Assembly: GCA_900318465.1 (NCBI GenBank)
Contig: ONKQ01000002.1
Span: 44,069-108,068 of the forward strand
DNA length: 64,000 nt
Origin: an uncultured Bacteroidales bacterium
GTDB taxonomy: Bacteria; Bacteroidota; Bacteroidia; Bacteroidales; F082
Direction: 5' to 3'
Shown: positions 57,076 through 64,000 of the stretch, piece after piece
How positions within the stretch are numbered: the stretch's first letter is position 1
How the letters are laid out: every line of letters begins with the position of its first letter
Position numbers and translations under genes: made by a program
Notes under the pieces: generated by a model
What the model saw: the letters and a program-made list of their open reading frames with translations, nothing else
Database searches by the model: none
Told to the model about the DNA's origin: nothing

Positions 57076-57528
57076 ATGATGAAAGACTTTACCATTCAAC
57101 CGTTGAAAGGCTACGGCGAAATACCTTTCGGAATGACACTTGACGAAACGGTCAAGATTTTGAACATGCCCGACTTTTATGAAGAGTTGAGCGACATGGA
57201 GGAGACGGGAAACCGCTCCATCTATTACGAATACGACGGCATCGGAACCAACATCTATTTTGAAGGCATCACCAAGTCGGTGGTGGCTTGCTTCGAGACG
57301 GAGAACGAGGCTGCCACTTTGTTTGGCAAGAAAGTGTTCGACCTCAAGAAGGAAGATGTCGTCAAGTTGATGAAAGACAACGGATTCAAGGACTTGGAGG
57401 AAGAGACCGAGGACGGCGAACTGCGCGTTTCATTCGAGGATGCCATGATGGACTTCTTCTTCGATGGCGATGTGATGACCGCAGTAAGTTGGGGCGTACT
57501 CGTTGATGAACAAGGGGAAATAATATGA
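57076..57528 (+). CDS. Acidic protein of unknown function downstream of DUF3990 module
   Basis: 150 residues, strongly acidic, with YGEIPFGMTLDETVKIL at the N-terminus and alternating strands. Only 4 bases after the preceding gene, so cotranscribed. Not recognised; the size and acidity fit immunity-type proteins, but that is a guess. Two adjacent ATGs (57076, 57079) are possible. Confidence 0.7.
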   Translation: MMKDFTIQPLKGYGEIPFGMTLDETVKILNMPDFYEELSDMEETGNRSIYYEYDGIGTNIYFEGITKSVVACFETENEAATLFGKKVFDLKKEDVVKLMKDNGFKDLEEETEDGELRVSFEDAMMDFFFDGDVMTAVSWGVLVDEQGEII

Positions 57529-57533
57529 TTGCC

Positions 57534-57622
57534 TCACGCAGAATGTGCAGAATACGCTGAACCTGTCGGGTGCAAAATAGGCATCGCATCGCGATTCATA
57601 TAATTCTGCGAATTCTGCGTGA
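57534..57622. repeat. Intergenic element with TCACGCAGAAT inverted ends
   Basis: TCACGCAGAAT (57534-57544) is inverted as ATTCTGCGTGA (57612-57622); the interior repeats GCAGAATACG and AATTCTGCG words and contains CATCGCATCGCGATTCAT. 89 bp, non-coding, between the acidic gene and nth. Confidence 0.65.
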
Positions 57623-57656
57623 ATAGAAAAGCGAATTCAGGGTGAAAGAGTAAAAT

Positions 57657-58301
57657 ATGAGACTTCAGCAGAAATATGACGCTTTCGTGGCCTATTTCTC
57701 GGAACACATGCCCATTGCCGAGTCGGAGTTGCATTACAAAGACCCGTATCAGTTGCTGGTGGCGGTGATTCTTTCGGCGCAGTGTACGGACAAGCGCGTG
57801 AACATGACCACGCCTGCGCTGTTTCAGCGTTTCCCGACGGCGCACGACATGGCCGCATCGACGGTGGACGAGATTTATTCCTACATCAAAAGCATTTCCT
57901 ATCCTAACAACAAGGCTAAGAACTTGTTAGGCATGGCACAGACTTTGGTCAGTGATTTTGGTGGCGTTGTGCCTGACAATCTGGATGATATGCAGAAATT
58001 GCCCGGCGTGGGCCGCAAGACGGCCAATGTGATGATGGCGGTGGCTTTCAAACAACCGGCCATGCCTGTCGATACACATGTGTTTCGCGTTTCCAACCGC
58101 ATCGGCCTTACCCAAAACTCAAAGAATGTTTTGGAGACCGAAAAAACTTTGGTGGCGCATCTACCAAAGGAGGTCATCGCGAAGGCGCACCATTGGCTCA
58201 TACTTCATGGACGTTATGTCTGCCAGGCCCGCAAACCGAAATGCAACGAGTGCGGCATCACGGAGATTTGCGACTGGTATAAAACCAATTCATCATTATG
58301 A
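57657..58301 (+). CDS. nth: Endonuclease III (DNA glycosylase/AP lyase)
   Basis: 214-residue base-excision enzyme. Helix-hairpin-helix LPGVGRKTANVMM with catalytic Lys121, Asp139 in VDTHVFRVSNRIG, and a C-terminal 4Fe-4S ligand set C-x6-C-x2-C-x5-C (YVCQARKPKCNECGITEIC). Length standard. Its stop overlaps the flippase start (58298 ATG, 58301 TGA end). Confidence 0.95.
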   Translation: MRLQQKYDAFVAYFSEHMPIAESELHYKDPYQLLVAVILSAQCTDKRVNMTTPALFQRFPTAHDMAASTVDEIYSYIKSISYPNNKAKNLLGMAQTLVSDFGGVVPDNLDDMQKLPGVGRKTANVMMAVAFKQPAMPVDTHVFRVSNRIGLTQNSKNVLETEKTLVAHLPKEVIAKAHHWLILHGRYVCQARKPKCNECGITEICDWYKTNSSL

Positions 58302-59794
58302 CAAACAGTAAATTAGGTTCTTTGGCGAAACAAACCGCCATCTATGGATTGAGCAGCATCATAGGCAGGTTCTTGAACTACCTGCTGGTGCCTATCCACA
58401 CCCATCGGATGGCCGCCGAATCGGGAGGATACGGCATCGTGACCAACCTTTACGCCTATACCGCCCTGCTTTTGGTCATCCTAACCTTTGGCATGGAAAC
58501 CACCTTTTTCCGTTTCTCCAACAAGGAAAACGTGAACCCCGACAAGGCTTTCTCCACGGCTGGGCTTTCCGTTGGCTTTGTCTCCTTGGTTTTCCTTCTT
58601 TTAGTGTCCTTGTTCCTGAAGCCCATCGCCGGAGCTTTGGATTATGCCTTGCATCCTGAGTTTGTGGAAATTATGGCCATTATCGTGGCCTTCGATGCGT
58701 TCCAGTCCATCCTGTTTGCACGGCTGCGCTATGAGAATCGTCCCATCAAGTTCATGACGTTGAAACTCTCCTTCATCGTCTTGAGCCTGTTGCTGAACTT
58801 GTTCATTTTCTATTTGGCCCCCTTCCTCAAAGAACATTATCCCTCCATGATGGGTTGGTATCAGACCAGCTATCAGGTGGGTTATATTTTCATCGCCAAC
58901 TTGATATGTACTACGTTGGTCAATTTCGGATTTATCAACGAAATCAAGAAACTTCGTTACGGCATCGACCGTAACTTGCTGAAACAGATGCTGAAATACA
59001 CTTGGCCTATTCTGCTTTTGGGCTTGGCCGGCATCCTCAACCAAGTGGCCGACAAGATTGTGTTCAAGAAAATCGTCCCTGGACTTGAGGGCGAGGAACA
59101 ACTCGGCATCTATGGTGCTTGTGTGAAGATTGCGATGATTATGGCGATGATTACGCAAGCCTTCCGCTATGCCTACGAGCCTTTTGTCTTTGGCGGCAAG
59201 CGCGACACCGAAGACAAGGCCACCCAAGCCTCGGTGATGAAATACTTTATCATTTTCACACTGTTGGCTTTCCTCGCCGTGATGATGTACATGCCTTTGT
59301 TACAGTATCTTGTTGGTGAAGGTTATCGTGAGGGCCTGCGTGTGATACCCATCGTGATGATGGCCGAGATTTTCATGGGCATTTACTTCAACCTCTCGTT
59401 TTGGTACAAGCTCACCGACCAGACTTGGTGGGGTGCCGTCTTTTCGGGCATCGGTTGCGCGGTGTTGTTGGCCATCAATTTCATCTTTGTGCCGAAATAC
59501 AGCTACATGGCTTGCGCTTGGGGCGGTTTTGCGGGCTATGCTACTTGCATGGTGCTGTCTTATTTCGTCGGACAAAAGAAAGCCCCGATTCCTTACGACC
59601 TTAAGTCGGCGTTCCTCTATTTCGCCGTCGCGATAGCCCTGTTCTTTGTGCAGAAATACATCCACATTGAAAACACCGTTTTGACCTTGGTAGTCAACAC
59701 GGGTCTGCTGATGATCTTCTTCGCCTTCATCTGTTGGAGGGAGAAGGACTTGGTGCAAGGCGTTTTGGCATGGGTGAAAAATCGGGGGAAATGA
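58298..59794 (+). CDS. Polysaccharide/lipid flippase (MOP superfamily)
   Basis: 498-residue membrane protein with about 14 transmembrane helices, N-terminal TAIYGLSSIIGRFLNYLLVP as in Wzx/RfbX-type transporters. It flips lipid-linked sugars across the inner membrane. The gene directly precedes murG (21-base gap) and overlaps nth. A role with lipid II is imaginable from context, but the family is broad. Confidence 0.87.
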   Translation: MTNSKLGSLAKQTAIYGLSSIIGRFLNYLLVPIHTHRMAAESGGYGIVTNLYAYTALLLVILTFGMETTFFRFSNKENVNPDKAFSTAGLSVGFVSLVFLLLVSLFLKPIAGALDYALHPEFVEIMAIIVAFDAFQSILFARLRYENRPIKFMTLKLSFIVLSLLLNLFIFYLAPFLKEHYPSMMGWYQTSYQVGYIFIANLICTTLVNFGFINEIKKLRYGIDRNLLKQMLKYTWPILLLGLAGILNQVADKIVFKKIVPGLEGEEQLGIYGACVKIAMIMAMITQAFRYAYEPFVFGGKRDTEDKATQASVMKYFIIFTLLAFLAVMMYMPLLQYLVGEGYREGLRVIPIVMMAEIFMGIYFNLSFWYKLTDQTWWGAVFSGIGCAVLLAINFIFVPKYSYMACAWGGFAGYATCMVLSYFVGQKKAPIPYDLKSAFLYFAVAIALFFVQKYIHIENTVLTLVVNTGLLMIFFAFICWREKDLVQGVLAWVKNRGK

Positions 59795-59815
59795 CAAACG
59801 AAAACATCTCAGAAA

Positions 59816-60913
59816 ATGAAAGAACAACCTAAATTCATCATTAGCGGTGGGGGCACAGGAGGCCACATTTTTCCTGCCATTGCCATCGCCGATACCTTGA
59901 AAAAGAAGTTTCCCAAGGCTGAAATCCTTTTTATCGGGGCCAAGGGCCGCATGGAGATGGACCGTGTTCCCAAGGCGGGTTATCCCATTGAAGGTCTGTG
60001 GATTAGTGGCTTGACGAAAGACTATCGCGTCCTGACCTTGCCTCTGAAACTTATCAGTAGCTTTAGCAAGGCGCGTCGCATCCTGAAACGTTTCAAGCCT
60101 GATGCAGTCATTGGTGTGGGAGGCTTTGCCAGCGGCCCCACCTTGAAAGTCGCCAACTGGTTAGGCATCCCCACGGTGCTTCAGGAGCAGAACTCCATAC
60201 CGGGCAAGACCAACCGCAACTTGGGCCAACACGCCAAAGCCATCTGTGTGGCATATCCCAACATGAATCGATGGTTTCCTGCCGACAAGATACATCTAAC
60301 AGGTAATCCGTTGAGGAGCAATGCCGTAGCCAATGCCTCTCGGGTTGAGGCTGCCGAGTTTTTCCATCTTAACCCAGAGCTTCCTGTGGCCTTGTTGGTC
60401 GGTGGTAGCCAAGGCTCAAGGGACATGAATCATGGCATCAGCGCACAATTGTCGGCCTTCAAGGACAAAGATATTCAATTCATCTGGCAAACTGGCAAGA
60501 CTTATATCACCCAAGCGCAGGCCGAGGTAAAGGCGTTGGGCTTGGACGACAAGGTGAAACCTGTTGCCTTCATCGAGCGTATGGATTTGGCTTATTCCGT
60601 GTCAGATGTGGTCATCTCACGTGCTGGTGCTATGTCAATTTCGGAGCTTGCTTTGGTGCAGAAACCGGTCATCTTCGTCCCGCTGCCATCGGCTGCCGAA
60701 GACCATCAGACCAAAAATGCCCAGCAACTCGCGGATGTCGGGGCTGCCATCATCGTGAAAAATGAGAAGGTAAAAGAGGAACTTGTCCCCGCCTTGTTCA
60801 AGCTTTGTTCCGACAAGGAAAAACAAGCATCAATGAAGGCGAGCATTGCGCAATTTGCCCGTCCCAATGCCGCCGAGGACATTGTGGAACAGATTGTTAA
60901 GGTGATTTCTTAG
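59816..60913 (+). CDS. murG: UDP-GlcNAc--lipid I GlcNAc transferase MurG
   Basis: 365-residue GT28 enzyme that makes lipid II. GGGTGGH (11-17) binds lipid phosphate, IGVGGFASGP (about 102) and LLVGGSQGSRDMN (UDP-GlcNAc domain, about 200), followed by SRAGAMSISELALV. Unusually it is not in a dcw cluster here; its neighbours are a flippase and an SPFH protein on the other strand. Confidence 0.95.
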   Translation: MKEQPKFIISGGGTGGHIFPAIAIADTLKKKFPKAEILFIGAKGRMEMDRVPKAGYPIEGLWISGLTKDYRVLTLPLKLISSFSKARRILKRFKPDAVIGVGGFASGPTLKVANWLGIPTVLQEQNSIPGKTNRNLGQHAKAICVAYPNMNRWFPADKIHLTGNPLRSNAVANASRVEAAEFFHLNPELPVALLVGGSQGSRDMNHGISAQLSAFKDKDIQFIWQTGKTYITQAQAEVKALGLDDKVKPVAFIERMDLAYSVSDVVISRAGAMSISELALVQKPVIFVPLPSAAEDHQTKNAQQLADVGAAIIVKNEKVKEELVPALFKLCSDKEKQASMKASIAQFARPNAAEDIVEQIVKVIS

Positions 60914-60917
60914 ACTT

Positions 60918-61736
60918 TTACTTCAAGTCAATGAAGGGGACTGAGTTGCCAAGCATGTATTGGGGCAGTTTGCCGTCCCATTTCTGCACGGCTTCATAGT
61001 TCACCAACTTTGGATTGCTCTCCAAAGCCGCAGCTTTGATGCTCATGGCTTCGGCCTCGGCTTGTGCCTTGATTTTGGTCTGCTTGGCCTGCTCTTCCAC
61101 CTGGATGGTCACGTTCTTGGCCTTAAGGGCGTTCTGTTCGGCCACCTGCTTTTCCTTGATAGCGGTCTCGAAGTCGTCGTCGAAGTCGATGTTTGTAATC
61201 TGAAATTGGATATTCATGAAGTAGTTGCTGTCCAATGTCTGACGCAATGACGCTTCTATCTCACGACGGACGGCATCACGGTTCTCAACGATTTCGGTGG
61301 CCGCAAAGTTGCCGAAACTTTGTTTCATGGACGAGCGGATAAACGGCACCACGATGCGGTTGTGGTAGTCGTCGCCGACATTTTTCATCAGTTTGCTGAC
61401 GTTCTCGCGCACTAAGTCGTAGTTGATGGTGTATTCCACCTCCGAGGTCTGCACGTCTTTGGTGTAGCTGTTCTCTTTGCCGTCGTGTTTCTTCTGTTGC
61501 ACGTTCACGCGTTTGATGGTCTGGATGAACGGAATTTTCATGTGCAAGCCGTCTCCAATCACATCATCGCTAATCTTGCCGAAGGTGGCGAGTACGCCAC
61601 GCTCCGACGAGCGGATGGTGTAAAATGAGGAGAAAAGCACTAAAACGGCTAACAGTGTCAAAACAGTCCAAAGGGCGTAACGTCCCATTTTCTTGTTGTT
61701 GGGATTGATGTTGATGTTGGTGTAAGGCTGATTCAT
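60918..61736 (-). CDS. Prohibitin-like SPFH-domain membrane protein
   Basis: 272 residues: N-terminal TM helix (about 20-40), SPFH/Band 7 domain (50-210, SSERGVLATFGKISDD) and a coiled coil with Glu/Ala-rich QAEAEAMSIKAAAL. Prohibitin-like proteins form membrane rings that regulate proteases. Converges on murG with 4 bases between stops. Minus-strand -7 box at 61761-61768. Confidence 0.9.
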   Translation of the reverse strand: MNQPYTNININPNNKKMGRYALWTVLTLLAVLVLFSSFYTIRSSERGVLATFGKISDDVIGDGLHMKIPFIQTIKRVNVQQKKHDGKENSYTKDVQTSEVEYTINYDLVRENVSKLMKNVGDDYHNRIVVPFIRSSMKQSFGNFAATEIVENRDAVRREIEASLRQTLDSNYFMNIQFQITNIDFDDDFETAIKEKQVAEQNALKAKNVTIQVEEQAKQTKIKAQAEAEAMSIKAAALESNPKLVNYEAVQKWDGKLPQYMLGNSVPFIDLK

Positions 61737-61760
61737 TTTGCTAATGATTTAATGTTTGCG

Positions 61761-61768
61761 CAAAAGTA
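61761..61768 (-). promoter_or_regulatory. Promoter -7 box of SPFH gene
   Basis: CAAAAGTA on the plus strand reads TACTTTTG on the minus strand, 25 bases before the ATG. Confidence 0.6.
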
Positions 61769-61800
61769 CATATTTTTTGGAAACATCCACTATTTTGATG

Positions 61801-61919
61801 TAAGTAGATGAGCAAATTTAGTTTACATAATAGACTGTGAGACTCCGTGCCTGCGAGTCGAACAAATACCCGAAGTCCCGTGTCCCGAAGTCTCGAAGTC
61901 AAAAGATATTGCAGCTTAA
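61801..61919. repeat. Dispersed intergenic repeat, copy 2
   Basis: 119-bp relative of 9851-9976: both begin AAGTAGATGAG, share GTTTACATA-like and CCGAAGTC words and end AAAAGATA(A/T)TGCAG(C/T)TTAA. The central palindrome is more degraded here. Same orientation as copy 1. Confidence 0.72.
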
Positions 61920-62042
61920 TTTTGAACAGTTACTTAAAAGAAATGTTGTAATCAAAAACCATAAAACCATGAAAATCAAAGCGTATTTTTTCCAAAAGTT
62001 TGTAATGCCCCAAAAACTTGCATTTTGAGCCGGAATTTACCA

Positions 62043-62050
62043 TATTTTTG
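62043..62050 (+). promoter_or_regulatory. Promoter -7 box of lipoprotein pair
   Basis: TATTTTTG, 28 bases before ATG 62078; rules out the longer in-frame start at 62018, which lies upstream of it. Confidence 0.55.
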
Positions 62051-62077
62051 CAATCGAAAACTTTAAACCGTATCAAA

Positions 62078-62734
62078 ATGAAAACGAAGAAACGATTTTT
62101 CACGAAAATGACGGCTCCAGCGGTTTTCGGAGCCATGTTGCTGCTGCTCACGGCCTGCCCGAGTAAGGAGCCAGTTCACATCGACTTGGGACGCATCCCC
62201 GAACAGTATCTGGCCACCGTGCCTTACCAAAACGGCGACGTGTTCCGTATGCAGCACGAAACAAGTAAGGTCATCATCGACTTTGAAGTGGAACGCCACC
62301 GACACAAAACTTCAAGCGAGGGTTACGGCTCCGTGCCAACACGTTTCGAGCCTGCTCCTGACTATTATTATGAGTACGAAGTGGACATGACCACTTGTAA
62401 ACCCAAGTATCCGGTTTTCGACCTGAGTGTTTCTTTATCAAATGCTTACATGCTGAATGAAGAGGAAATGCAATCATGGTATAAAAAGGCAGACATATTT
62501 GCTGTCGGCAGTGCAAAAGTGCCATTCGTCGGCGATGATCATTCTGATTACGAAATTATTGATTCATTGGAAGTTAATGGTCGTTATTACAAGGATGTCT
62601 TCAAGTTGAAAACAGACTATTATAATAATGTTGACGAATTGATTCATGCCGAAACCATTCTCTACAACTATGAAAACGGTTTTGTGGGAATTGTGATGTC
62701 TAACGGTGAAAAATACATGCTTTATGAAGACTAA
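62078..62734 (+). CDS. Lipoprotein, paralogue family A
   Basis: 218-residue predicted lipoprotein (lipobox LLTACPS, Cys about 26). It has the segment IPEQYLATVPYQNGD, followed by a beta-rich body ending YNYENGFVGIVMSNGE. A truncated paralogue at 63540 shares the same segment almost residue for residue. Function unknown. The next gene starts 11 bases before this stop. Confidence 0.78.
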   Translation: MKTKKRFFTKMTAPAVFGAMLLLLTACPSKEPVHIDLGRIPEQYLATVPYQNGDVFRMQHETSKVIIDFEVERHRHKTSSEGYGSVPTRFEPAPDYYYEYEVDMTTCKPKYPVFDLSVSLSNAYMLNEEEMQSWYKKADIFAVGSAKVPFVGDDHSDYEIIDSLEVNGRYYKDVFKLKTDYYNNVDELIHAETILYNYENGFVGIVMSNGEKYMLYED

Positions 62735-63362
62735 ATTTTTGATTATCTTGGCTTTGGCCTTTGTGACGGCCTCATGCACGAAGCCAACCCAATCTTACTA
62801 TGTGCAAGATTCCAACCGCGCTTGGTTCGCCGACACAGCCAACCTCAAGTTCACCATGCGCGACGACAACGGCGTTTCGCAGTCGTTTTCATTTGCGGAT
62901 ATTGACCAATACATGTCGGAACAGGAAAGCTTTTTTATGGGTATATATGTGAAAGACTTTGAATTTGAGCATGTATACCAAAGCGGATTTTCCTCTTTTT
63001 CCACGTTGAATATGAGCGTTAGCCTGACCGCAGACCATCTTGAGGACGAGCCTGAAGGCACTGACGATTTCAGGATGGATATTGGCCCGGCGCATTACAC
63101 CATGCGCATCGATGGCAACAAGTTTTATCCGAGGTATTGTTACGAGTACAATAATGACAGCGAGATGGAATTCATAGCTGAATACCTCGACAAATTCAAT
63201 GTGCACGATGTGGAATATCAGGGTATTATGCATCTCAAACTGGTCGATGTCGCCTATCCTTGGATGACTAATTTCCCAACCGAAATCTATTACGCCAAGC
63301 ATTACGGCCTGATTCAATGCACTTTGGATGACAAACTGACTTTGTATCGCTTGCCAGATTGA
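62724..63362 (+). CDS. Lipoprotein of unknown function
   Basis: 212-residue predicted lipoprotein with lipobox VTASC (Cys about 18), beta-rich body (SFSTLNMSVSLTADHL; HYGLIQCTLDDKLTLYRL). It overlaps the previous gene by 11 bases. ATG 62724 chosen over 62706, since the signal peptide starts there. No family recognised. Confidence 0.75.
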   Translation: MKTKFLIILALAFVTASCTKPTQSYYVQDSNRAWFADTANLKFTMRDDNGVSQSFSFADIDQYMSEQESFFMGIYVKDFEFEHVYQSGFSSFSTLNMSVSLTADHLEDEPEGTDDFRMDIGPAHYTMRIDGNKFYPRYCYEYNNDSEMEFIAEYLDKFNVHDVEYQGIMHLKLVDVAYPWMTNFPTEIYYAKHYGLIQCTLDDKLTLYRLPD

Positions 63363-63368
63363 GTTTAA

Positions 63369-63453
63369 AACACGAATTATCAGGAATTTATCATAAATTA
63401 TTCATGAATTATTATTTTTGAAAAGTCGTGTCCAATTCGTGGCAATTCGTGTT
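63369..63453. repeat. AACACGAATT intergenic element, copy 2
   Basis: AACACGAATT (63369-63378) is perfectly inverted at 63444-63453; inside are ATTATCAGGAATTTA and TCGTGTCCAATTCGTGGCAA, shared with copy 1 at 43442-43516. 85 bp, non-coding. Confidence 0.75.
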
Positions 63454-63460
63454 AAATTCG

Positions 63461-63486
63461 AGCGGAGAAATTCTCCGCTTTTTTAT
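63461..63486 (+). terminator. Terminator after lipoprotein pair
   Basis: GCGGAGAA (63462-63469) and TTCTCCGC (63471-63478), perfect 8-bp stem with one-base loop (probably opens to four), followed by TTTTTT. Confidence 0.75.
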
Positions 63487-63504
63487 CATGTATCGAATTT
63501 TATG

Positions 63505-63512
63505 TAACTTTG
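63505..63512 (+). promoter_or_regulatory. Promoter -7 box of truncated lipoprotein paralogue
   Basis: TAACTTTG, 27 bases before ATG 63540. Confidence 0.55.
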
Positions 63513-63539
63513 CAGCATGAAATCCTAAAAACCAGCAAA

Positions 63540-63941
63540 ATGAAAAGCAAGAAACAATTTTTCAGAAAAACGGCGGGAACTATCGTTCTGGGAATCATGG
63601 TGATGCTGTTTGCAGCTTGCACAAAGGAACCCTCAAAAACTGAAATCATCCACCTTGGGGATATTCCGGAGGAGTATCTGGCCACTGTACCGTATCAGAA
63701 TGGCGATGTCGTCAAGATGATGCATGAAAGCCATCGTCAAATCATCAATTACCATGTGTCGATGGGGCATTTCAGTTCTTTGGATGAGCCTTCTGGTTGG
63801 TATGGCTCACCGGTTTATGATTATCAAGTGTATTGGATCACGTTAAAGCCTGACTATCCTACCTTTGAGATGGAATTATTTCTGTCAAACGAATATATGC
63901 GGTCATTGCTGTCCCGTAAAAACGGGTCAAGAGTTCTTTGA
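63540..63941 (+). CDS. Shortened paralogue of lipoprotein family A
   Basis: 133-residue predicted lipoprotein (lipobox FAACTKE) whose IPEEYLATVPYQNGD segment matches the 62078 gene (IPEQYLATVPYQNGD). Alignment continues to LSNEYM, then the protein ends after a dissimilar 11-residue tail, about 80 residues short of its paralogue. A frameshift or deletion near 63905 is likely, but the window ends shortly after, so a degraded C-terminal remnant cannot be excluded. Confidence 0.65.
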   Translation: MKSKKQFFRKTAGTIVLGIMVMLFAACTKEPSKTEIIHLGDIPEEYLATVPYQNGDVVKMMHESHRQIINYHVSMGHFSSLDEPSGWYGSPVYDYQVYWITLKPDYPTFEMELFLSNEYMRSLLSRKNGSRVL

Positions 63942-64000
63942 AATAATTGAAAATTAGTCTTTTATAGGTTGTTTTTCGAGTCAACGGACTTGATTGTATT

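Noticed and set aside
61801-61919. Attachment site or prophage border
   Set aside because: No integrase or phage genes between the two copies; 50 kb of core genes lie between.
1-64000. tRNA, rRNA or tmRNA genes
   Set aside because: Every intergenic gap was read for cloverleaf or rRNA signatures; none found.

Overview
The window reads as a chromosomal segment of an uncultured or poorly characterised gut-type member of the order Bacteroidales. Reasons: nearly every intergenic start region carries the Bacteroidetes -7 box TAnnTTTG, often with a TTTG about 19-21 bp upstream; two secreted proteins end in type IX secretion (T9SS) sorting domains; and Bacteroidetes-typical families are present (DUF262, AAA/DUF4143 ATPases, FISUMP-domain proteins, TIGR02172 phosphotransferases, SSC-type lipoproteins). 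No rRNA, tRNA, prophage, IS transposase or CRISPR array was recognised. The genus cannot be fixed from this sequence.

Layout. 1-1443: phosphate transport (Pit transporter, cut by the window edge, with its DUF47 partner). 1587-5397: accessory block with a DUF262/DUF1524 nuclease-like gene and a DUF4143 ATPase behind three phased 22-bp repeats. 5407-9843: ureohydrolase, MBL hydrolase, coiled-coil lipoprotein and an NtrC-type regulator with an altered sigma-54 loop. 9989-15629: AAA-ATPase/PD-(D/E)XK gene, a structured leader or 6S-like RNA, and a large mosaic T9SS-secreted DUF4091 protein. 15717-25859: hybrid histidine kinase, RecQ, HU, Fmt, TPR protein, TrmH-like methyltransferase, a thioredoxin/DoxX membrane protein and a cysteine desulfidase. 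25958-32017: galactose operon (galK, nucleotidyltransferase, galM, MFS permease) below an AraC-type membrane regulator that has its own repeated operator-like sites. 32269-38451: surface and secreted proteins (LamG/BACON lipoprotein, M64 peptidase with T9SS tail, GH29 fucosidase, small repeat protein). 38470-45850: glycosylase, GT4, SDR, AroC, two ChrA half-transporters, GltS, kinase-like protein.

45985-49550 is the most striking unit: a tight five-gene operon coupling an RsbU-like phosphatase, an RsbW-like ATPase and an RsbV-like STAS protein to a RelA/SpoT-type synthetase and a Mesh1-like HD hydrolase. It looks like a partner-switching cascade wired to (p)ppGpp-type nucleotide metabolism.

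49551-57528: NamZ-like muramidase, a highly structured intergenic RNA candidate, a small secreted protein, a frameshifted FISUMP lipoprotein, and a toxin-antitoxin patch (HEPN/MNT, RelE/ParE, DUF3791-DUF3990-DUF3791) interrupted by a LolE-like permease. 57657-63941: nth, lipid/polysaccharide flippase, murG, SPFH protein and a run of lipoproteins that includes a truncated paralogue at the window end.

A second theme is the density of intergenic palindromic elements (about 35-150 bp, usually 8-13 bp inverted ends). At least three sequence families occur twice: 9851/61801, 43442/63369 and 15681/53110.
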